Part shown: in pieces, positions 1 through 4,303 of the stretch
How the letters are laid out: every line of letters begins with the position of its first letter
Position numbering within the stretch: the stretch's first letter is position 1
Source: Halorhodospira sp.
Lineage (GTDB): Bacteria > Pseudomonadota > Gammaproteobacteria > Nitrococcales > Halorhodospiraceae
Reading direction: 5' to 3'
Length of the DNA: 7,336 nt
Assembly (NCBI GenBank): GCA_007127935.1
Contig: SKYL01000143.1
Coordinates: 1-7,336 of the forward strand
Program-made: the position numbers and the translations under genes
The notes under the pieces: model-generated
The model's database searches: none
Told to the model about the DNA's origin: nothing
Seen by the model: only the letters and a program-made list of their open reading frames with translations

Positions 1-1163
1 CAAAGGCGCCGGCCTTTTTCCATCACGGGCTCCAGCAGCGGCCGTCCCGGTTGAGATTCCCCGGCCAGTCCCAGCACGTCCCCGGTGTAGACCTCGTTTT
101 CCTCATGCCGGAATACCTGTTTTTTCCCGGGCCAGTGGACCTTGCCGGTGGAGCGCTTACGGCGGGGCTCCCCCTGGTACTCCTGTAGCTTGTAGGCCAT
201 ATCCAGGTGGGGTTGGTCGGCGGCGGTATCCACCAGGGTGCCGGTGCCGAAACCGTCGATGGGGGCGCCGGCGGCGATCAGGCGGGAGATCTCGTATTCG
301 TCCAGGTTGCCGCTGGCGAGGATGCGGACCTGCGGTTGGCCGCCGCCGTCGAGGATGGACCGCACCTTCACCGCCTCTTCCGCCAGGTCGCCGCTGTCTA
401 GACGCACACCCTTGACCGGCACCCCATCTTGCGCCAGTTGGACCACCTTACGGGCCGCTTCTCCCGTGTCGTAGGTGTCGATGAGCAGGACCACGTTCTC
501 CGGGTGCGCGTCGGCGAAGGCGCGAAAGGCGTCGATCTCCCGGTCGAAGACGAGGACGTAGGAGTGGGCCATGGTGCCCACGGTGGGGATGCCGTAGCGC
601 GCACCGGCGAAACAGGTGGCCGTGCCGTCAAAGCCGGCCGCCCAGGTGGCCCGCGCCGCCGCCAGGGCGGCGTCGGCGCCGTGGGCCCGGCGCATGCCGA
701 AATCGACCAGCCGGCGGCCGCCCGCCGCCAGCACGCAGCGCACCGCCTTGGAGGTCAGCAGGGAGTGGAGGTGGACCAGGTTCATGATCCGGCTCTCCAC
801 GATCTGCGCCTCGGGCAGCGGTGCGGTGATGCGCAGGATCGGTTCATCGGGGAACAGGGCGGTCCCCTCCGGCACGGCGTCGAGGTGGCCGGTGAAGCGC
901 ATCTTCGCCAACTCGTCCGCCAACTCCGGGCGGAAGTGGCCGCAGCGGCGAATCCACTCCAGTTCTTCGTCACCGAAGGCGAAACGCTCCAGCCAATCGG
1001 CCGCCTCCTCGATCCCGGCAGCGATATAAAACCCCCTTCCGGGCGGCAGCTTGCGTGAGAAGAGTTCGAATGAGGCGGGTCCGGTCATCCCCCGCTGCAG
1101 GTAACTGTCCACCATCGTCAACTGGTAGAGGTCGGTGAGCAGCGGGCTTGTCTGGATGTCCAT
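1..1163 (-). CDS. pncB: Nicotinate phosphoribosyltransferase, C-terminal end cut by the window edge
   Basis: This cytoplasmic enzyme joins nicotinate to phosphoribosyl pyrophosphate, with ATP hydrolysis, to give nicotinate mononucleotide in NAD salvage (Preiss-Handler pathway). I translated it from the minus strand: 387 codons are open from ATG 1163-1161 to the left edge with no stop, so the 3' end lies outside. Family members are usually about 400-490 residues, so little is missing. Visible family motifs are LLTDLYQLTM (residues 8-17), GTMAHSYV with His200 (the position of the phosphorylated histidine in this family), RLDSGDL (254-260), LASGNLDEYEI (from 282) and GFGTGT (304-309, phosphate binding). 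A Shine-Dalgarno GGGAGGT (1176-1170) lies 6 nt before the ATG, which supports this start. It is the last visible gene of the yadG-yadH-pncB set, 27 nt after yadH, with no terminator in that gap, so co-transcription is likely. Family assignment is firm; the subgroup of this family is not resolved. Confidence 0.95.
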   Translation of the reverse strand, partial: MDIQTSPLLTDLYQLTMVDSYLQRGMTGPASFELFSRKLPPGRGFYIAAGIEEAADWLERFAFGDEELEWIRRCGHFRPELADELAKMRFTGHLDAVPEGTALFPDEPILRITAPLPEAQIVESRIMNLVHLHSLLTSKAVRCVLAAGGRRLVDFGMRRAHGADAALAAARATWAAGFDGTATCFAGARYGIPTVGTMAHSYVLVFDREIDAFRAFADAHPENVVLLIDTYDTGEAARKVVQLAQDGVPVKGVRLDSGDLAEEAVKVRSILDGGGQPQVRILASGNLDEYEISRLIAAGAPIDGFGTGTLVDTAADQPHLDMAYKLQEYQGEPRRKRSTGKVHWPGKKQVFRHEENEVYTGDVLGLAGESQPGRPLLEPVMEKGRRL

Positions 1164-1190
1164 GCGCCTACCTCCCGATTACGCACCCCA

Positions 1191-1979
1191 TTACGCTCGT
1201 AGGCCGGTCCCCCGGTGCAGCAGATAGAGGGCGAAGGCTCCAAAGACAACAATAAAGAAGATCATCATCCCGTAGGCCACCCCGATGGGGATGTCCGACG
1301 TCCCCAATACACCGTAGCGGAAGGCGTTGACCATGTAGAGGATCGGATTGGCCAGCGAGACCGTCTGCCAGAACTCCGGCAGCAGCGACAGGGAGTAGAA
1401 GACCCCGCCGAGATAGGTCAACGGCGTCAGCACGAAGGTGGGGATGATGGTGATGTCGTCGAACTTCTTCGCGTAGATGGCGTTGATGAAACCGCCGATG
1501 GAGAAGAGCGTCGCCGTGAGCACCACCACCGACAGTGTGATGAACGGATGCTCCACCGGCAGGCGGGTGAATATCAGCGCTACGCCGGTGACGATGGCCC
1601 CGGTGATCAACCCCCGCCCGACGCCGCCGGCCACGTAGCCGAGGAGAATGACGATGTTCGGGGTCGGCGAGACCAGCAACTCCTCGATGTGGCGCTGGAA
1701 CTTGGCCCCGAAGAACGACGAGACCACGTTGCCGTAGGAGTTGGTGATGATGGCCAGCATGATGATCCCCGGCGCGATGAACTCCATGTAGCTATAGCCG
1801 TCCATGGGGCCGATGCGCGGGCCGATGAGGCTGCCGAAGATCACGAAGTAGAGGGTCATGGTGATGGCCGGCGGCAGCAGCGTCTGGACCCAGATGCGCA
1901 GGTACCGGTGCGTCTCCTTGCGGACCAGGGTGGCCAGGGAGACGGCGGCGGTGCGCAGGCGTTCCGATAGGGCGATCAT
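1191..1979 (-). CDS. yadH: ABC-2 type transporter membrane subunit, YadH family
   Basis: This is the inner-membrane subunit of an ABC-2 type transporter, pairing with the ATPase encoded just upstream. At 262 residues it is close to E. coli YadH (about 256) and matches it, from memory, along its whole length. About six hydrophobic segments can be seen, near residues 31-51, 67-89, 107-136, 146-168, 176-198 and 233-254. A cytoplasmic loop holding FFGAKFQRHIEELLV (89-103) is the likely contact with the ATPase. The stretch TPLTYLGGVFYS (185-196) is typical of the ABC-2 family, and the protein ends GTGLRA. The start codon overlaps the yadG stop in an ATGA (1979-1976), which suggests translational coupling; an AGGAG (1994-1990) lies 10 nt upstream inside yadG. 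The substrate is unknown. ABC-2 exporters handle drugs, polysaccharides or lipids, and nothing here discriminates. The family call is confident, the function is not. Confidence 0.95.
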   Translation of the reverse strand: MIALSERLRTAAVSLATLVRKETHRYLRIWVQTLLPPAITMTLYFVIFGSLIGPRIGPMDGYSYMEFIAPGIIMLAIITNSYGNVVSSFFGAKFQRHIEELLVSPTPNIVILLGYVAGGVGRGLITGAIVTGVALIFTRLPVEHPFITLSVVVLTATLFSIGGFINAIYAKKFDDITIIPTFVLTPLTYLGGVFYSLSLLPEFWQTVSLANPILYMVNAFRYGVLGTSDIPIGVAYGMMIFFIVVFGAFALYLLHRGTGLRA

Positions 1980-2911
1980 GGGGCGGGCGCTCCTTCCCGG
2001 CTCCCCCGCGCCAGCAGCCGGATGAACAACTCCTCCAGGCGGTTCGACTTGTTGCGCATACTGGCCACGGTGATGCCGTGTTGGGCTAGCGCCGCGAAGA
2101 CCTCGGTGAGGGCCCGCTCCCGGGGGACCTCCACCTCCAGGGTGTTCTCATCGACGCGGCGCAATGGAAAGGCCGGCAGTTCCGGCAGCTCCGCGGGCAC
2201 CTCCGCCACGTCCAGCAGGAAGGCGTGGGTGGAGAGGCGGCGCAGCAGGGTCTTCACATCGGTGTTTTCGATGATCCGCCCGTCGTCGATGATGGCGATG
2301 TCCCGGCAGAGGCTCTCCGCCTCTTCCAGGTAGTGGGTGGTGAGGATGATGGTGGTCCCCTGGTCGTTGATGTGGCGCAGGAAGTCCCACATGGAGCGGC
2401 GCAGCTCGATATCGACCCCGGCCGTGGGTTCGTCGAGGATCAGCAGCCGCGGCTCGTGGACCAACGCCCGGGCGATCATCAGCCGCCGCTTCATGCCCCC
2501 GGAGAGGGTCCGCGAGACCGAGTTGCGGCGCTCCCACAGGCCCAAGTTCTTCAGGTACCGCTCGGCCCGCTCCCGGGCGATCCGCCGTGGGATGCCGTAG
2601 TACCCCGCCTGGTTGAGGACGATCTGGGAGACAGTCTCGAAGGTGTTGAAGTTGAACTCCTGGGGGACCAGGCCGAGCTGCGACTTGGCGGCCCACGGGT
2701 CGTGGTCCAGGTCGTGGCCGAATACACGCACTTTGCCGGAGGTTTTGGTGACGAGGGTGGAGACGATGCCGATCAGCGTCGATTTGCCGGCCCCGTTGGG
2801 ACCCAGGAGGCCGAAGAAGGCGCCGGTGTCCACGGTGAGGTCGACACCGTGAAGGGCGGCCTTGCCGCCGGCGTAGGTCTTCGTCAGTTGAGTAATGGCG
2901 AGTGCCGTCAA
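1976..2911 (-). CDS. yadG: ABC transporter ATP-binding protein, YadG family
   Basis: This cytoplasmic ATPase of 311 residues powers the YadH membrane subunit. The nucleotide-binding domain is complete: Walker A GPNGAGKST (37-45), Q-loop Gln84 in LVPQEFNFN, signature LSGGMKRR (136-143), Walker B LLILDEP (156-162) with catalytic Glu161, and H-loop His193 in TTHYLEEAE. The C-terminal tail from about residue 225 is the accessory region seen in E. coli YadG, including SMRNKSNRLEELF (284-296). Length and sequence match YadG (about 308 residues). The start is TTG (2911-2909). No ATG exists in frame between it and the upstream stop at 2983-2981, the E. coli protein begins at the equivalent place, and a full GGAGGTGA lies just upstream. 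It is the first gene of the minus-strand operon and is divergent from carA. The transported compound is unknown. Confidence 0.96.
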   Translation of the reverse strand: MTALAITQLTKTYAGGKAALHGVDLTVDTGAFFGLLGPNGAGKSTLIGIVSTLVTKTSGKVRVFGHDLDHDPWAAKSQLGLVPQEFNFNTFETVSQIVLNQAGYYGIPRRIARERAERYLKNLGLWERRNSVSRTLSGGMKRRLMIARALVHEPRLLILDEPTAGVDIELRRSMWDFLRHINDQGTTIILTTHYLEEAESLCRDIAIIDDGRIIENTDVKTLLRRLSTHAFLLDVAEVPAELPELPAFPLRRVDENTLEVEVPRERALTEVFAALAQHGITVASMRNKSNRLEELFIRLLARGSREGAPAP

Positions 2912-2912
2912 A

Positions 2913-2920
2913 TCACCTCC
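2913..2920 (-). promoter_or_regulatory. Strong Shine-Dalgarno that fixes the TTG start of yadG, next to a small hairpin
   Basis: The minus strand reads GGAGGTGA (2920-2913), an eight-base complement to the 16S rRNA 3' end, with 4 nt between GGAGG and the TTG. The long match may compensate for the weak start codon. Directly upstream lies a 5-bp inverted repeat, GTTGC / GCAAC (2934-2930 with 2926-2922, 3-nt loop). If it folds in RNA it ends 1 nt before the Shine-Dalgarno. The ribosome site is well supported; any role for the hairpin is a guess. Confidence 0.8.
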
Positions 2921-2971
2921 GGTTGCGCTGCAACATCCCGTGACAGCAGAACGCCGCGCCGGGTAGAATAC

Positions 2972-2999
2972 GCGACAAGTCTAACCGAAGTGGCATTAT
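2972..2999 (+). promoter_or_regulatory. Candidate sigma-70 promoter for carA-carB
   Basis: A -35-like GCGACA (2972-2977, four of six consensus bases) stands 16 bp before a -10-like CATTAT (2994-2999, four of six). The -10 is preceded by TGG, so it fits the extended TGn -10 motif. Transcription would start near 3006-3007, giving a leader of about 117 nt with a terminator inside it. This is pattern matching only. No clear ArgR-type AT-rich palindrome was seen nearby. Confidence 0.5.
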
Positions 3000-3000
3000 A
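2995..3000 (-). promoter_or_regulatory. Candidate -10 element for the yadG-yadH-pncB operon
   Basis: Read on the minus strand, 3000-2995 is a perfect sigma-70 -10 hexamer, TATAAT, in an otherwise GC-rich stretch. It would start transcription near 2988, giving yadG a leader of about 77 nt. I see no good -35 hexamer 16-18 bp upstream (the positions are C-rich), so the promoter may be weak or activator-dependent. It shares five bases with the carA -10 on the other strand. Confidence 0.5.
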
Positions 3001-3007
3001 GGCGGAG

Positions 3008-3045
3008 TGACCCGGCGGATGGGTCGCTCGACGACGGGAGGGTCA
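3008..3045 (+). promoter_or_regulatory. Possible antiterminator pairing in the carA leader
   Basis: TGACCC (3008-3013) is perfectly complementary to GGGTCA (3040-3045), which covers the last three bases of the terminator's 5' arm and part of its loop. That pairing cannot coexist with the full terminator stem. The same upstream segment can instead pair with GGGTC (3021-3025), using GACCC (3009-3013) and a 7-nt loop, and this would leave the terminator free. The switch is plausible but built from short GC-rich matches, which arise often by chance here. The 7-bp terminator stem would also be the more stable partner. Confidence 0.25.
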
Positions 3046-3099
3046 GCCCCTCCCTTTTTTACGCCCATCCCGGCGACCCTGATGATTCGGCGTCGTTGA
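3019..3099 (+). CDS. Possible carA leader peptide, 26 codons, reading through the terminator
   Basis: An open frame runs from ATG 3019 to TGA 3097-3099, with a possible earlier in-frame GTG at 3007. It would encode MGRSTTGGSAPPFF followed by TPIPATLMIRRR. It passes through the whole terminator hairpin and T run and stops 24 nt before carA, in the same frame as carA. A GGAG (3004-3007) lies 11 nt upstream of the ATG, which is wide spacing. If transcription starts near 3006-3007, the GTG would be almost leaderless. It ends with three arginine codons (CGG CGT CGT, 3088-3096), which is notable because carbamoyl phosphate feeds arginine synthesis. Open frames of this size are common by chance in GC-rich DNA, so the peptide is tentative. 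The layout, not the peptide sequence, is the evidence. Confidence 0.3.
   Translation: MGRSTTGGSAPPFFTPIPATLMIRRR
3036..3060 (+). terminator. Intrinsic terminator in the carA leader, candidate attenuator
   Basis: GGGAGGG (3036-3042) and CCCTCCC (3048-3054) form a perfect 7-bp stem, nearly all GC, around the 5-nt loop TCAGC. Six T follow directly (3055-3060). This is a textbook rho-independent terminator for plus-strand transcription only; the minus strand has no T run. No plus-strand gene ends upstream, because yadG runs the other way. The natural target is therefore the transcript leading into carA, whose start lies 63 nt downstream of the T run. It sits about 30 nt after the proposed transcription start. 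The terminator is directly visible; a regulatory role as an attenuator is inferred. Confidence 0.85.
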
Positions 3100-3133
3100 T
3101 TCAGATGACTTGAGGAGGGTTCCTTGATTCGGC
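3083..3133 (+). repeat. Short direct repeats of TGATTC around the carA start
   Basis: TGATTC occurs at 3083, 3097 and 3125, offsets of 14 and 28 bases. The first and last copies extend to the nine-base match TGATTCGGC (3083-3091 and 3125-3133). As a result the end of the leader frame (ATG ATT CGG) mirrors the beginning of carA (TTG ATT CGG), in the same reading frame. This could be a small duplication, binding sites for a regulator, or chance. Confidence 0.35.
3113..3118 (+). promoter_or_regulatory. Shine-Dalgarno that fixes the TTG start of carA
   Basis: AGGAGG (3113-3118, within GAGGAGGG) lies 5 nt before the TTG at 3124. In-frame stops at 3097-3099 and 3106-3108 leave no other upstream start, so TTG is effectively forced. 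The site could pair with CCCTCC (3048-3053, the terminator's 3' arm, with GGAGGG 3114-3119) or with ACCCT (3076-3080, with AGGGT 3116-3120), either of which would hide it. Confidence 0.8.
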
Positions 3134-4266
3134 CAGCGCTGCTCGCCCTCGCGGATGGCACGATCTTTCGGGGGGAGGCCGTCGGCGCGGAAGGCGCCGT
3201 CACCGGCGAGGTGGTCTTCAATACCGCCATGACCGGCTATCAGGAGATCGCCACGGATCCTTCCTATGCCGGCCAGATCGTGACTCTGACCTACCCCCAT
3301 ATCGGCAATACCGGGGTCAACCCCATTGACCGGGAGTCCGGCGCGGCGCGTCTGGCCGGCCTCGTGGTGCGGGACGTTCCGCCGCGGGCCAGCAATTGGC
3401 GGGCGGACTCCGATCTCGGCACTTGGCTTCGGGCCCAGGGCGTGGTCGCCATCGCCGGGATCGATACCCGCAAGCTGACCCGCCGGCTGCGCCTGCACGG
3501 CGCGTTGGGGGGCTGCTTGATGGCCGGCGCGGTGGATGAGGCGCGCGCCCTGCGGGAAGCGAAGGAGTACAGCGGCATGGCCGGGAGAGATCTGGCCGGA
3601 GAGGCCGGGGTGACGGCGGCCCAGCCTTGGCTGCGCGGCAGTTGGAATCTCGATCTGCAGCGGGCCGACGCCGAACCGGTGGTTGCCGGTTCCGGCCGCT
3701 TCCGTGTCGTGGCCTACGACTTCGGGATCAAGGAGCAGATCTTGCGCCTCTTGGTGGACCGGGGCTGTGAGGTGACGGTGGTGCCGGCGCGCACCCCGGC
3801 GCGGGAGGTGTTGGCCGCCCAGCCCGACGGCGTCTTTCTCTCCAACGGCCCCGGAGACCCGGAGCCGATGGACTACGCGGTGGCCGCGGTGCGGGAGTTG
3901 CTGGACGCCCGGATGCCGCTCTTCGGGATCTGTCTCGGCCACCAGTTGCTGGGGCTCGGAGTCGGCGCCCGCACGGTGAAGATGAAGTTCGGTCACCACG
4001 GGGCCAACCATCCGGTCCTGGACCTGGAGACCGGCCGGGTGCTTATCACCAGCCAGAACCACGGCTTCGCCGTGGATGAGGCGAGCCTTCCGGACGGCGT
4101 CCGCGCCACCCACCGCTCCCTCTTCGACGGGTCGCTGCAGGGGATCGCGTGTAACGACCGGCCGGCGTTCGGCTTCCAGGGTCATCCGGAGGCGAGCCCG
4201 GGACCCCGCGATGTGCTTCCGCTGTTCGACCGGTTCATCGAGACGATGGCCGCCGCTGCTTCGTAA
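3124..4266 (+). CDS. carA: Carbamoyl-phosphate synthetase small subunit (glutamine amidotransferase)
   Basis: CarA hydrolyses glutamine and passes ammonia through a tunnel to CarB for carbamoyl phosphate synthesis, the entry to arginine and pyrimidine pathways, in the cytoplasm. The 380 residues match E. coli CarA (382) end to end. The N-terminal CarA-specific domain holds GEVVFNTAMTGYQEI (28-42), LTYPHIGNTG (55-64) and IDTRKLTR (113-120). The class I amidotransferase domain runs from about residue 192, with SNGPGDP (240-246), the nucleophile Cys270 in FGICLGHQ, and His354 and Glu356 in GHPEASPGP completing the triad. MKFGHHGANHPV (from 287) is also conserved. The start is TTG with a strong Shine-Dalgarno; the E. 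coli protein begins MIKSALLVLEDGT, the equivalent place to MIRPALLALADGT here. The stop is TAA, 37 nt before carB, with no terminator between. Expression is probably controlled through the upstream leader. All key residues are present, so it should be active. Confidence 0.98.
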   Translation: MIRPALLALADGTIFRGEAVGAEGAVTGEVVFNTAMTGYQEIATDPSYAGQIVTLTYPHIGNTGVNPIDRESGAARLAGLVVRDVPPRASNWRADSDLGTWLRAQGVVAIAGIDTRKLTRRLRLHGALGGCLMAGAVDEARALREAKEYSGMAGRDLAGEAGVTAAQPWLRGSWNLDLQRADAEPVVAGSGRFRVVAYDFGIKEQILRLLVDRGCEVTVVPARTPAREVLAAQPDGVFLSNGPGDPEPMDYAVAAVRELLDARMPLFGICLGHQLLGLGVGARTVKMKFGHHGANHPVLDLETGRVLITSQNHGFAVDEASLPDGVRATHRSLFDGSLQGIACNDRPAFGFQGHPEASPGPRDVLPLFDRFIETMAAAAS

Positions 4267-4303
4267 CCGCCCCGTAACTGATCGCTATCGGACTGGAAGG
4301 CTC

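Noticed and set aside
2..19. Inverted repeat AAAGGC-GCCG-GCCTTT followed by more T on the plus strand, like a terminator
   Set aside because: It lies inside the pncB coding frame (MEKGRRL region), in a part that is coding in this family, with pncB continuing past the edge. The short stem is better explained as coding sequence.
429..1058. A 209-codon plus-strand frame opposite pncB
   Set aside because: The opposite strand encodes an unmistakable nicotinate phosphoribosyltransferase across the whole stretch, and this frame shows only biased Gly/Arg/Gln/Val composition.
1215..3001. Two plus-strand frames of about 250 codons opposite yadH and yadG (1215-1970 and 2225-3001)
   Set aside because: Both lie antisense to conserved transporter genes, are very rich in Asp, Arg, Gly and His, and contain no recognisable motif.
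2913..3230. A 105-codon minus-strand frame spanning the divergent control region and the start of carA
   Set aside because: It runs antisense to the first codons of carA and across the promoter and terminator region, and its sequence resembles no family. Composition explains it.
3043..4185. A 380-codon minus-strand frame opposite carA
   Set aside because: It is a shadow of carA with low-complexity Arg/His/Gly-rich translation, no family motif and no ribosome site that stands out.
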